Part shown: one piece after another, positions 7,217 to 15,774 of the stretch
Numbering within the stretch: the stretch's first letter is position 1
Layout of the letters: each line of letters starts with the position of its first letter
Assembly (NCBI GenBank): GCA_004193285.1
Contig: SECP01000001.1
Location: 310,001 to 374,000, forward strand
From: Myxococcales bacterium
GTDB lineage: Bacteria; Myxococcota_A; Polyangia; Polyangiales; Polyangiaceae
Direction of reading: 5' to 3'
Length of the DNA stretch: 64,000 nt
The notes under the pieces: generated by a model
Database searches by the model: none
What the model was told of the DNA's origin: nothing
The model's input: only the letters and a program-made list of their open reading frames with translations
Translations under genes and position numbers: made by a program

Positions 7217-9106
7217 CTATTTGAAGATGCGGTAGAGGCCGTGCATGTTCTTGGCGGCGGGCATGCTCTCGTTTTGACTGCTGCTGAACAGCAGGCTCGC
7301 GACTCCGCTGCCTGCAACGGTGAGGAGGGGCGTCGTGAAGTAAGTGCCGGCGTCCGTCAGCGGCGCGGGGTCCGCCCACTTGCGTGAGGCCGCGGCGTAG
7401 CGAGCGCCCAGGATTAGCAGCGTGTTGCCGGTGGCGGATTGATCGTAAGCCGCGACCGCATTGCCGTGCGCATCCACGCCGATCACGGCTACGTCCGTAT
7501 TGGCGACGCCGTCGCTGACCAAGGTGGGCTCCGCGTCCCAGGTCCCGCTCGCTACGTCGAAGCGCTTGACGTAGACGTTTTGCGAGCTGCCGAGGGCCTG
7601 CGTCCAAGTCACCCAGTAGGACTGACCGTTGGTGGCAAGCCCTCCCGGCGACGCCAGCTTGGCGTTGCCGATCACCTGGGGATCCCCAATCTCGATGGGC
7701 TCGGAAAACTGCTTGGCCTTGGTGTAGCGGCTGGCTTTCAGGTGGTACTCGTAATTGATGTAATCGAGCCAAACCGCCATCGCGCCCTCGCCGTCCGAGG
7801 CGAGAACGGGGCCGCCCAAGTAGCTGCTCGGTACGTTCGACGACGGGATCTTGGTCGGGTATTCCCATTCCATGCCGGGGGCTCTCCGCGCGAAGTAGAC
7901 GCCTTTGTAGGTGCCGGCGCTGGCATGCCACGTGAACATCGCGGTGACGGTGCCCTTCGCGTCCAACGCGATCTGCGTGGAATCCAGATACTCGGAGGAG
8001 TTGCTCGTGCTGATGTGTGACGCTGGCATCGACGGCCAAGCGCCCTTGAGCGGGACGCTGGTGTAGTGAGCCGCGTAGTTGCCTACGGTTTGGTAAAAGT
8101 AGCGAGTCCACGCTACGGCGATCTGCCCGCCGCCGATGGCGACCGCGCTGCTGTTCGCGCTCGTCATCGTCGCGGTCGCGCCGTCCTGAGCCACGTTCTG
8201 CGCCGTACGCTCCCAGGCCCCGTCGACGAAGCGGCGGGCACGCAGATACGCCTGCTTGCCATCGCCGCTCTGCCAAATCGCCACGGCGTTGCCATCCGCA
8301 TCGACGGCCACCTTCACGCCGTTGCACCCCAGGCCGTTGTCCTCCAGTTGAATCTCCTCGCCCAATGCGGTGGTAGAAGCGCGGACCCAGCGCGCAAAAA
8401 CGGTGGTGAGGCTCGGGTTGGTTGGCGCTTTGCCGGTGTACGCGATGAGCACGTTGCCCTGAGCATCGGTGGCGCTGGCGTGGCTTCCCACCAGGGTCGG
8501 GTCGGCGTTCACGGAGCCTTGCCGGCCCCAGGTTCCGTCTCGCACCGTGAAGCTGGCGGCGAAGGGTTCTTTCAGAGCTTGGCCACCGGTGTCGGTCACC
8601 GCGTTGGAGACGTTCACCTCGTAGGTGGCGAGCAGCGACAGACGCGACGCGGGCTCGAAGGTAGCGACGCCGTTGTCGTAGCTGACCTCGCCCTCCACCT
8701 CTCGACCTTCGTCCAGGATTCGGATGTTCTCGGTGGTGACGGTGGCGGGATCGAGCCCTTCAGAGAACAGCAAACTGATCGCGCCGTTGGGGTTCACGTC
8801 CTCCGCGTCCGCTTTCGGATCGACCTCCACCACCTCGGGGGGGCCGTCCACCGCTGGTGATCCGCCCATGAAAGTCTCGCCGCCGAACGGGCTGTCTGGA
8901 CCCTCGCCGCCGCGGCTGCCTCCGCCGCCCACGCTCGGCTCGTCTCCGGTACCCGAGCCGCCGGAGTGCTCCGGGCCGTCCCCGCCAACCGCCACGTCCG
9001 GGCCGCGCGTGACCTTGCGGTCGTCCAAGCTGGAGCACGCCGCGAAGGCGGCGGTGGTGACGAGGGCCAAAGCGGCCAGAGTGGATCGGTGCTGCGCTCG
9101 ATTCAT
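7217..9106 (-). CDS. Large secreted lipoprotein with an Ig-like (Big_5/SbsA) domain
   Basis: A 629-aa protein with a signal peptide ending AAFAAC, giving a lipidated Cys at 24, then a Gly/Ser-rich spacer. Residues around 90-200 (PPEVVEVDPKADAEDV, ISLLFSEGLDPATVT, YEVNVSNAVTDTGGQALKEP) match the bacterial Ig-like Big_5 domain. The remaining 420 residues are repetitive beta-rich segments (VAVDADGNAVAIWQS, VIGVDAHGNAVAAYD), suggestive of a beta-propeller. No catalytic motif was seen. It starts one base after the stop of the TPR gene (TGA-A-ATG), so the two form an operon and are probably partners at the outer membrane. Confidence 0.82.
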   Translation of the reverse strand: MNRAQHRSTLAALALVTTAAFAACSSLDDRKVTRGPDVAVGGDGPEHSGGSGTGDEPSVGGGGSRGGEGPDSPFGGETFMGGSPAVDGPPEVVEVDPKADAEDVNPNGAISLLFSEGLDPATVTTENIRILDEGREVEGEVSYDNGVATFEPASRLSLLATYEVNVSNAVTDTGGQALKEPFAASFTVRDGTWGRQGSVNADPTLVGSHASATDAQGNVLIAYTGKAPTNPSLTTVFARWVRASTTALGEEIQLEDNGLGCNGVKVAVDADGNAVAIWQSGDGKQAYLRARRFVDGAWERTAQNVAQDGATATMTSANSSAVAIGGGQIAVAWTRYFYQTVGNYAAHYTSVPLKGAWPSMPASHISTSNSSEYLDSTQIALDAKGTVTAMFTWHASAGTYKGVYFARRAPGMEWEYPTKIPSSNVPSSYLGGPVLASDGEGAMAVWLDYINYEYHLKASRYTKAKQFSEPIEIGDPQVIGNAKLASPGGLATNGQSYWVTWTQALGSSQNVYVKRFDVASGTWDAEPTLVSDGVANTDVAVIGVDAHGNAVAAYDQSATGNTLLILGARYAAASRKWADPAPLTDAGTYFTTPLLTVAGSGVASLLFSSSQNESMPAAKNMHGLYRIFK

Positions 9107-9107
9107 T

Positions 9108-10154
9108 TCAGAAGCTCCCCCTCACGCCGACGTTGCCGATGCCCAGGAACGGCTGCACCTGCGCGGCCGCGGGCTGCTCTTTCTTGGAGCTCAAGACGAA
9201 GAGAGTGACGCCGGTGGCCAGGCCTACGCCGCCAAGAGCGAAGCCGACGATCGAGAGCGTTTTGGCGGAGTCCCCGTCCTTGCCCAGCTGCTCGCGTCGA
9301 TCGAAGAGGGCCGGTGAAAGCTCGCACTCTCCGGAGCCGGGGCAATTCGCAGGGTCGTCGGTGATGGCGTTGGCGTCACCGTACTTGCCCCGTGCCTTGA
9401 GGCCGAACAACGTGCCCACGCCGATGCCTACGACGCCAACCCCGAGCGCGACGTACGCGCCCGTGCGGAGCCCGTTCGTACCCCGCAGCTCGCCAACGGA
9501 GACGGTGGCGCTAGTCGGCGGAGCCGCCGCGGGCGCGCTGGCAGGCGTCGGAGCGGCGGTTGGCTCCGCCAGCGTGAACGTATGCGACACTTGTTGTTTC
9601 GGCGAGAGCTCCACCTCCCAAACTGCCTCGACCCGGCCGCCGAGCTTGGCCGTGAAGCGATGACGCCCGGGGCGCACCCCGATCGTGAGCGGAGCCGTGC
9701 TGAGGCCGTACGCATTGCGAATGGGCTGGCCGCTGGCGGGAAAGCGCTCGTCTTCCAGCACCGCCCCGGGCGGCTCGGACTGCAGGGTCAAGCGGGCGGA
9801 GCCGGACTCCAGCGTCGCCAGGTCGCGCTGGAACTGGGCTCGCTCTTCCGCGTCAACCTGCTTGCCACCTTCGGCCAAGTACTTTTTGAAGGCGTCGATC
9901 GCCTCGCTGTCGCGCTCGAGCTTCATGGCCGCGATGCCGAGGTTCCCCAGAATCTTCCACGAGGGTGAGCGCGCGTAGGCTTCCCTGAACTCTCGGTACG
10001 CCTCTTCGTAGCGAGCGCCATCGGGGTCTTGCAGGAGGTTCACGCCCGCCGCGAAGTGCGCGCGCGCTTCGTCACTGATGACCACGTCCGCGGCGGATGC
10101 GGGGATGGAGAGCAGCGCGATCGATAGTCCGGTGCCTAGGATTCCAAGTCTCAT
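9108..10154 (-). CDS. Secreted TPR/PEGA-type protein with C-terminal membrane segments
   Basis: A 348-aa protein with a signal peptide (cleavage after IPASA). A short TPR region follows (AYREFREAYARSPSWKILGN and a second helical pair), then a PEGA-like segment (LTLQSEPPGAVLEDE, RPGRHRFTAKLGG), a Pro/Ala linker and two glycine-rich hydrophobic segments (VALGVGVVGIGVGTLFGL and LSIVGFALGGVGLATGVTLF). This layout is common in myxobacteria and has no defined function. The ATG at 10154 is preceded by GGAAGGG at suitable spacing; upstream codons give no signal sequence. It is the first gene of a pair with the Ig-like lipoprotein. Confidence 0.8.
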   Translation of the reverse strand: MRLGILGTGLSIALLSIPASAADVVISDEARAHFAAGVNLLQDPDGARYEEAYREFREAYARSPSWKILGNLGIAAMKLERDSEAIDAFKKYLAEGGKQVDAEERAQFQRDLATLESGSARLTLQSEPPGAVLEDERFPASGQPIRNAYGLSTAPLTIGVRPGRHRFTAKLGGRVEAVWEVELSPKQQVSHTFTLAEPTAAPTPASAPAAAPPTSATVSVGELRGTNGLRTGAYVALGVGVVGIGVGTLFGLKARGKYGDANAITDDPANCPGSGECELSPALFDRREQLGKDGDSAKTLSIVGFALGGVGLATGVTLFVLSSKKEQPAAAQVQPFLGIGNVGVRGSF

Positions 10155-10399
10155 GTCTTGAGCCCTTCCACCCGGCCAAGCGGCACCGGGATCCATGAGC
10201 TTAACGAGGCTGGCGCTGCTCGCGGCGGCGTTTCGGCGACCCGTTCCGACCTTGCTGCACCGCACTTGCGCTTTGGTAAGAGCTTTGCGCCGCATGTGCG
10301 TGCGCGACTCAGGTGCTGAAGCCTGGCTAGCCAGACGAGCGGCGGAGGCTGTTCGTTCAGCGCACCCGGGCCCGCCGGTTTGGATTTCTCACGCGAAAC

Positions 10400-10413
10400 T
10401 GGAACCGGTTGCA
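10400..10413. promoter_or_regulatory. LacI-type operator candidate before the Cip1-like lipoprotein
   Basis: TGGAACCGGTTGCA is a 14-bp palindrome with one mismatched pair and a central CCGG, the form typical of LacI/CcpA-family sites. It lies 32-45 bp upstream of the ATG at 10445. Nearly the same sequence occurs upstream of the GH3 gene. Confidence 0.5.
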
Positions 10414-10444
10414 GGGTCACCCGCTGTCGCGCAAAGTAGGAGCG

Positions 10445-11404
10445 ATGCGCGCGTTGCTTCCTTTAGTTGCTAGCGGAGCCCTGCTTTTTCCCCTGGCTTG
10501 TAGCTCCACCGACGAAACTCCTCCCCCCTCGAACCCCCAAGCCGGGGCCAGCAGCACCGCCGGCACGGGCCCGAGCGGCGGGTCCGGTGGGCAGGTGGCG
10601 CAAGGTGGTGCTGGCTCTTCGGCTGGCGGGCAGGCCCCAACCGCGGGCTCGGCTGGGTCCGCGGCTGGGGGCACGCCGTCCACGGCAGGGAGCTCGGCGG
10701 GCGGAAGCGGCGCCGGCACCGGCGGGACCAGCTCGGGTGGTACAGGGGGGGGTGGGTCCGGCGGTCCCTGCGGCGCCGGCAGTATTTTCTGCACGGATTT
10801 CAACGCCGCCGCGCTTCCGGCGGAGCTCCTCTATTACCCGGAGTACGAGCGCGCCAATCAGAAGACCATCACGCTGGACAGCACCATGGCGCGCGGGGGC
10901 TCGGGTAGCTCACTCAAGGTCGTCGGGAGCAGCTTCAGCCAGATGTTGGGCGTCGCGGTGCCCAGCAAGTTCTGGGGCCGCGTGTTCATGCGCAGCGCCA
11001 CGGACATCCAGATGGGGCACAACACCTACGTCGCCGCTGGCACGGACACCGGCGATCCGAACGCAGGGGAGTACGTGCGGATCGGCGAGCACCAGTGCCA
11101 GCTAGAGCTGAACCGCAAGTCCGACGACAAGGAGCTGCTGTCGAACGGAGGGATGTACATGTGCTCCGGCGGCGTGAAGCTCGTCAAAGACACCTGGTAC
11201 TGCCTGGAATTTTCCTACGACGGTCCGGGCAAGGAAGTGCGCGTCTTCGTCGACAACACCGAGGTCCCTGCGCTCCACGCCACCGACTGGGGTCCGTACG
11301 AGTACAAGATCTTCAAGCTCGGCTTCGAGAAATATCACGGCGCCGAAAAGACCATCTGGTACGACGATCTGGCGCTGGCTACCGAGCAGGTTCACTGCCA
11401 GTAG
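10445..11404 (+). CDS. Secreted lipoprotein with a Cip1-like beta-sandwich domain
   Basis: A 319-aa protein. The signal peptide runs to a lipobox-like PLAC, then comes about 100 residues of Gly/Ser/Ala/Thr linker and a compact domain starting near CTDFN. It contains FWGRVFMRSATDIQMGHNTY, RIGEHQCQLELNRKSDDKEL, WYCLEFSYDGPGKEVRVFVD and EKYHGAEKTIWYDDLALATE. The pattern resembles the Cip1/polysaccharide-lyase-like jelly roll found beside cellulose-degrading enzymes. Binding or cleavage of a plant-type polysaccharide is likely but not shown. A LacI-like palindrome upstream suggests sugar control. It is convergent with the hybrid kinase. Confidence 0.7.
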   Translation: MRALLPLVASGALLFPLACSSTDETPPPSNPQAGASSTAGTGPSGGSGGQVAQGGAGSSAGGQAPTAGSAGSAAGGTPSTAGSSAGGSGAGTGGTSSGGTGGGGSGGPCGAGSIFCTDFNAAALPAELLYYPEYERANQKTITLDSTMARGGSGSSLKVVGSSFSQMLGVAVPSKFWGRVFMRSATDIQMGHNTYVAAGTDTGDPNAGEYVRIGEHQCQLELNRKSDDKELLSNGGMYMCSGGVKLVKDTWYCLEFSYDGPGKEVRVFVDNTEVPALHATDWGPYEYKIFKLGFEKYHGAEKTIWYDDLALATEQVHCQ

Positions 11405-11412
11405 CGAAGGAC

Positions 11413-13131
11413 TCAGGCTTGCTCTTGCAACCGGCTCACGTTCGGTAGCCGCTCGCGCACGGCGGCTACCAGGAGCTGGGGGCTGAACGGCTTGTTCAGG
11501 AACGCCGCGCCCTGAAATTCCCCTGCGCGCATTCCGTGCATTGCCTCTGGATAGCCGGACATGAACACCAGACCGACGCGTGGGTCTAGCTGCCTGACCG
11601 CCCGCGCCAGATCCAGACCGGTGAGCTCCGGCATGATCACGTCCGTCACCATCACGTCGATCGCAGGCTGCTCGCTTTTGAAGGAGGCGAGGCCGAGGGC
11701 GCCGTTCGCGGCTTGAACGACCTCGAAGCCGGCGTTGGTGAGCGCGCGCGCGGCGATCGCGCGGATCTGCGGCTCGTCTTCGACCACGAGCACGCGAGGA
11801 CGGCGGCCCGCGATCTGTACGCCGCTCGTGGCCGGTACGGATTCGACGGCACTGGCCAGCGGGAGCAGCACTCGCATCGTGGAGCCCACGCCGACCTCGC
11901 TCTCGACCTCGATCATGCCCTCGTGCTGGCGTACGATCCCGAAGCTCGTGGCCAGGCCTAGCCCGGTGCCTTTGCCGGGAGCTTTCGTGGTGAAGAAGGG
12001 CTCGAATAGCCGCTCTTTGACCTCCGCGCTCATGCCGGCGCCGTCGTCACGCACCTCCACACAGGCGTACTCCATGCCGGAAGCGGCCTGGAGCTCCAAA
12101 GCAGCGTGGTCAGCCGATGCTTCGCGGCGCGTCGTGATCACGATGCGCCCGCCGCGCTGCACGGCGTCCCTCGCGTTGAGCACCAGGTTGACGATGACTT
12201 GCTCGAGCTGGCCGGCGTCCGCATGGACGGGCAAAGGTTCTCGACAGAGGTCGGTCGCCAGCTCCACGGACGCGCCCATCACGCGGCGCAGCATGCGCTC
12301 TACCCCCGAGACGAGCTCGCTCAGCTCCACGCTGCGCTTGCGCAGCACCTGACGTCTGGCAAACGCCAGGAGCTGCTGCGTGAGCTCGGAGGCACGGCCC
12401 ACCGCGTGCTGTGCCTCCTGCAGATCTACCGCGGGCGATTCGCCCTGCTCCGCGGCTCGCTCCGCCATGGAGACGGAGGCGCTGATGACCGTGAGCAGAT
12501 TGTTGAAATCGTGCGCGATGCCGCCCGCCAGCCTGCCCACGCCCTCCAGCCGCTGCATGTGGAGCACCTGCGCCTCGAGCTTGCCGGCCCGGTCGCGCTC
12601 GGCGATGGCTTCACGGGCTGCGGCTTCCGCCTGCTGCCGGGCACGCTCGGCGCTCTCCGCCTGCCCGGCAAGCCGCCGCACCGCGGCATCCATGGCGCGG
12701 CGTGCCAAGACGAGCCCAGTCACCGCCATACCCAGCACCGACAGCTCCAGCGGGTGCAGCAGTGGCGAGCGAAAGCCCGAGCGCACCACCAAGCCGAGCC
12801 AACCGACCACGGCGGAGGCGACGATCCAACGCTCGGAAGTCAGCATCAGCGCGACCACCGAAGGCATCATGACGGCGAGCGCGGGGCGCTCGGTCAGGTG
12901 CGGCTCGCGGGTGGAGACGACGAGGAGCAGCGTGAGCATGCCGACCGCGACCTGGCGAGCCGGCTCCCACCCGCCTTTGAACGCGCGCCAGCAGACAACG
13001 TAAACGAGGGCGGCGCCCACCGCGGCCCACGTATGCGGATCCTGCTCGACCGCGAGCCACACGGCGAGCGCGCTCGTCAACGCTGCTTGGAGCGCCAAGA
13101 ACTGCTGAGCAAGGGAACGCTGGACAACCAC
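11413..13131 (-). CDS. Membrane-bound hybrid histidine kinase with receiver
   Basis: A 572-aa protein. About five hydrophobic helices fill residues 10-145 (ALTSALAVWLAVEQ, VGMLTLLLVV, ALAVMMPSVVALML, IVASAVVGWLGLVV, LELSVLGMAVTGLVLA), followed by a coiled coil. The HisKA domain is GGIAHDFNNLLTVI with H207. Then come an HATPase (VEVRDDGAGMSAEVKERLFE, GKGTGLGLATSFGIV) and a receiver with phosphoacceptor D497 (TDVIMPELTG) and KPFS. It lacks an external sensing domain, so signals are probably membrane-based. The start is a GTG with no strong ribosome-binding site, so the first residues are uncertain. No cognate output regulator is adjacent. Confidence 0.9.
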   Translation of the reverse strand: MVVQRSLAQQFLALQAALTSALAVWLAVEQDPHTWAAVGAALVYVVCWRAFKGGWEPARQVAVGMLTLLLVVSTREPHLTERPALAVMMPSVVALMLTSERWIVASAVVGWLGLVVRSGFRSPLLHPLELSVLGMAVTGLVLARRAMDAAVRRLAGQAESAERARQQAEAAAREAIAERDRAGKLEAQVLHMQRLEGVGRLAGGIAHDFNNLLTVISASVSMAERAAEQGESPAVDLQEAQHAVGRASELTQQLLAFARRQVLRKRSVELSELVSGVERMLRRVMGASVELATDLCREPLPVHADAGQLEQVIVNLVLNARDAVQRGGRIVITTRREASADHAALELQAASGMEYACVEVRDDGAGMSAEVKERLFEPFFTTKAPGKGTGLGLATSFGIVRQHEGMIEVESEVGVGSTMRVLLPLASAVESVPATSGVQIAGRRPRVLVVEDEPQIRAIAARALTNAGFEVVQAANGALGLASFKSEQPAIDVMVTDVIMPELTGLDLARAVRQLDPRVGLVFMSGYPEAMHGMRAGEFQGAAFLNKPFSPQLLVAAVRERLPNVSRLQEQA

Positions 13132-13194
13132 GAGACGAGCCGAGGATTGTAACAGAAGCCACCCGGGAGCGCGCGCCTGGACGCCGATGGCATG

Positions 13195-13665
13195 CTAGCG
13201 GGAACGGCGAATGGCTTCCGGCAGCCGCGCGAAGGCGCCGTGAACCGCCCCTTCCAGCGCGGCGCGGCGCACGGATGCCACATTCCCCGACGCCTCCTCC
13301 ACGCTGGCTTTGCCGCGTATCTCGGCAAAGAGCACTCGATCCTCGGCGCGGGACAACGCTATCGAGATGGTCGCGCTCGTTTTGGTGCGCTCATCGCGGC
13401 GCTCGCTGGAGAGCTGCGTGAGGGTCGCGCTCACGATGAGCGGCCTTTTGACGGAGCCCAAGCGCGTACGTCCAAGCTCCATGCTCAGGGCTGCTTTCAG
13501 CTCCTTGAGCGCTTCGCCGCCTGCGCCGGATTCCCTCGAAACGTGCACGTCCCCGATGGAGACCGCGGCGTGCTCGCTCGCCTGCAACGTACCGCCGTCC
13601 ACCGAACCAATCAGCAGGCCGAGCAGCAGAGGTAGGCGGGCTCGAGAGCACGCATGCGCCGTCAT
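13195..13665 (-). CDS. Secreted protein of unknown function
   Basis: A 156-aa protein with an N-terminal signal peptide (MTAHACSRARLPLLLGLLIG) and a soluble alpha/beta body. The body includes SIGDVHVSRESGAG, an arginine-rich stretch, and a final VASVRRAALEGAVHGAFARL helix. I chose ATG 13665 because AAGG lies 6 nt upstream and the signal peptide begins there; the frame is open further upstream but reads as Arg/Ser-rich non-coding sequence. No known domain was recognised. It is transcribed in the same direction as the hybrid kinase and sits upstream of it. Confidence 0.6.
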   Translation of the reverse strand: MTAHACSRARLPLLLGLLIGSVDGGTLQASEHAAVSIGDVHVSRESGAGGEALKELKAALSMELGRTRLGSVKRPLIVSATLTQLSSERRDERTKTSATISIALSRAEDRVLFAEIRGKASVEEASGNVASVRRAALEGAVHGAFARLPEAIRRSR

Positions 13666-13877
13666 ATTACCTTGGCTATCAGTACGGCCTGAGCTCGGCC
13701 AAATTTCGACGCCGAGCCACCGTGATGAGGCACAGACATGTAGGCGCCGGTGAGAGACGGCGCTACCTGGCCGATGCGATCGCGTCCGCAACTTCAGTGC
13801 GCAAAGCAGCCGCGCGCCGGGACCGCGCTCGACCCGACCCGTGAGTCGCGTGTACCCTCGGAAGCCGAGGACGAATC

Positions 13878-14054
13878 ATGCCCACCTGCAAATCATGCGG
13901 CGAAGACGCCGACGAGCTCCAAACCGTGAAGGTCGATGGGAAGACGAAGAAGCTCTGTGAGTCGTGCGCGGACGAGGTGCGCGAGCAAGGCGCGGTGGCG
14001 GAGGCGAGTGAGGCCGCCGTGCAGAACATGATGGGCTTCAAGGGGCGGCGTTGA
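13878..14054 (+). CDS. 58-aa zinc-ribbon protein
   Basis: A very small protein: MPTCKSCGEDADELQTVKVD, then GKTKKLCESCADEVREQG and an acidic/amphipathic tail ending MMGFKGRR. Two CxxC knuckles (C4/C7 and C27/C30) 19 residues apart make a classic single zinc ribbon. GAGG lies 8 nt upstream of the ATG. Its TGA overlaps the TTG start of the beta-helix lipoprotein (TTGA), so the two are translationally coupled. Such ribbons bind nucleic acid or act as protein adaptors; no specific role can be assigned. Confidence 0.75.
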   Translation: MPTCKSCGEDADELQTVKVDGKTKKLCESCADEVREQGAVAEASEAAVQNMMGFKGRR

Positions 14055-15772
14055 GACTCGGAGTCGCGGCCGCGGTCGCCATGTGGGCGAGCCTGTTCGG
14101 CTGCGGCGGGGGGAGCGATGTGAACGGCGGGCAGCCCATCGGCGGTGCGCCAGCGGACGGGGGCTCGACGTCCGAAGCAGGAGCCCCAGGCAGCGGGAGC
14201 GGGAATGGAAGCGGCGGCAGCACCGGCGCGGCGGGCGCGGCACCGAGCGAGGGCGGCGAAGAGGGCTTCGAGCCGACGTATGGTCGATTCGGCGAGGCGC
14301 CGGAGAGCACCTTCACGCTGCCCTCCACGACCTCCGCGATCTACTACCCGGACGTCGTCATGAGCTTCCCCGAGGTGGATTTCACGACGCTGGACCGGCT
14401 TTACATACCCGCGGGCGAATACAAGACCCTGCTCCTGGGCAATCTGCCCGAGCGCGCGGCGGAGCGGCCGCTCGTGATCACGAACCGGGGAGGGCAGGTG
14501 AAGGTCGGGGGCCAAGCCGCGAACTACGTGATGTCACTCGGCGGCGGTAAAAACTGGATCCTCACCGGCCGCTACGACCCGGTCAGCGAGACCGGTGACG
14601 CAGAATTTCGCGGTCACGCTGAGGGCGCCTACGCGCACAGCCAGGGTAGCTACGGCTTTTTGATCGACGATGCCTTCAGCAAGGAAGGGCTCTCGGGGCT
14701 CTCGATCGGCGGCAAGGCGAGCGACTTCGAGCTGGATTGCTTGGAGGTCGCGCGCGCGGAGTTCGCGGGCATCGTCGCCAAGACCGACAACGACGGCGCC
14801 GCCACGATGAAGAACGTGAAGGTGCACGACGTGTACATTCACGACACGGGCTCGGAAGGCATCTACTTCGGCAGCACGCAGCCGCAGCCGCAGCATTCCT
14901 TCGAGAATCTGCACGTTTACGATAACCGTTTCCTGCGCACGGGCACGGAGGCGATTCAGATCGGCCAGCAGGGGGATGGGCTCGAGGTCCATCACAACGT
15001 ATTCGGGCCCGGCGCGGTGCGTTGGCGGTCGGCGTTTCAAGCCTATCAAGATGGCAACGTGCAGTACGGGCAGCGCTACGGCAGCGGCTCCTTTCACCAT
15101 AACGTGGTGGTCGGAACCGGGGACCTGTTCGTCGAGCTCTTCCCCACCGTGGTCGCCGGTGACCCGCGCTCCAGCGAGGACAAGGTGTCCTTCCGCGACA
15201 ACTACTTTTCGGATACTTCCTCCGGCGGCGTGTACACCCATGCCGACGACACGGGGGTCACGATCGAGTTTTTGCGCAACGCGTTTCGCGGCTTCTACTT
15301 CGACTACGACGCGGTGTACCCGGACGCGAAGGCGCCAGTGCAAGTCTTCGGGGTCGGCTCGAGCTCGCCGAATCCGCACGTGCTGCAGGGCAACACCGCG
15401 GACGCCACGTTTCCTTTCATCCTCTACAAATTTCCGAGCGTCACCGAGAGCGACAACACCATGGCCGAAGTGCCGCCGGTCGAGTTCCGCGACTTCATGC
15501 TGCCGGAGGTCGACGAGGACGTACGGAAGCTCGAGTGGTGGACGCCCACCGCGACGCTGAGCCCAGACATGCGCGCCGTGACCTACGACGTGGGGGCGGT
15601 CGTCGTGCACCGGGGTACCCTGTACCGCGCCCTGGTCCGGAGCAGCGGCGAGGCGCCGGGCGAGAACGCGGACGCTTGGGAAAAACTGCCCGCGCCGGCG
15701 GATGACGTGCGGCTCGCGCCGGGCAGCCCCCACCAGGGCCTGGGCGTGCGCTGGCCGCCTGCTACACCCTAG
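14051..15772 (+). CDS. Secreted lipoprotein with parallel beta-helix and C-terminal CBM5/12-like module
   Basis: A 573-aa protein starting at TTG 14051, which overlaps the zinc-ribbon stop. The signal peptide ends LFGC (Cys18) and a Gly/Ser linker follows. A long right-handed parallel beta-helix comes next, with repeats such as VKVHDVYIHDTGSEGIYFG, LHVYDNRFLRTGTEAIQIG and LEVHHNVFGPG. The last 70 residues (MRAVTYDVGAVVVHRGTLYR, ALVRSSGEAPGENADAWEKL) match the CBM5/12 chitin/carbohydrate-binding pattern. The architecture fits a polysaccharide lyase, pectinase or epimerase, but no family-specific catalytic set was identified. The sirtuin gene starts 2 bp after its stop. Confidence 0.8.
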   Translation: MRLGVAAAVAMWASLFGCGGGSDVNGGQPIGGAPADGGSTSEAGAPGSGSGNGSGGSTGAAGAAPSEGGEEGFEPTYGRFGEAPESTFTLPSTTSAIYYPDVVMSFPEVDFTTLDRLYIPAGEYKTLLLGNLPERAAERPLVITNRGGQVKVGGQAANYVMSLGGGKNWILTGRYDPVSETGDAEFRGHAEGAYAHSQGSYGFLIDDAFSKEGLSGLSIGGKASDFELDCLEVARAEFAGIVAKTDNDGAATMKNVKVHDVYIHDTGSEGIYFGSTQPQPQHSFENLHVYDNRFLRTGTEAIQIGQQGDGLEVHHNVFGPGAVRWRSAFQAYQDGNVQYGQRYGSGSFHHNVVVGTGDLFVELFPTVVAGDPRSSEDKVSFRDNYFSDTSSGGVYTHADDTGVTIEFLRNAFRGFYFDYDAVYPDAKAPVQVFGVGSSSPNPHVLQGNTADATFPFILYKFPSVTESDNTMAEVPPVEFRDFMLPEVDEDVRKLEWWTPTATLSPDMRAVTYDVGAVVVHRGTLYRALVRSSGEAPGENADAWEKLPAPADDVRLAPGSPHQGLGVRWPPATP

Positions 15773-15774
15773 GC

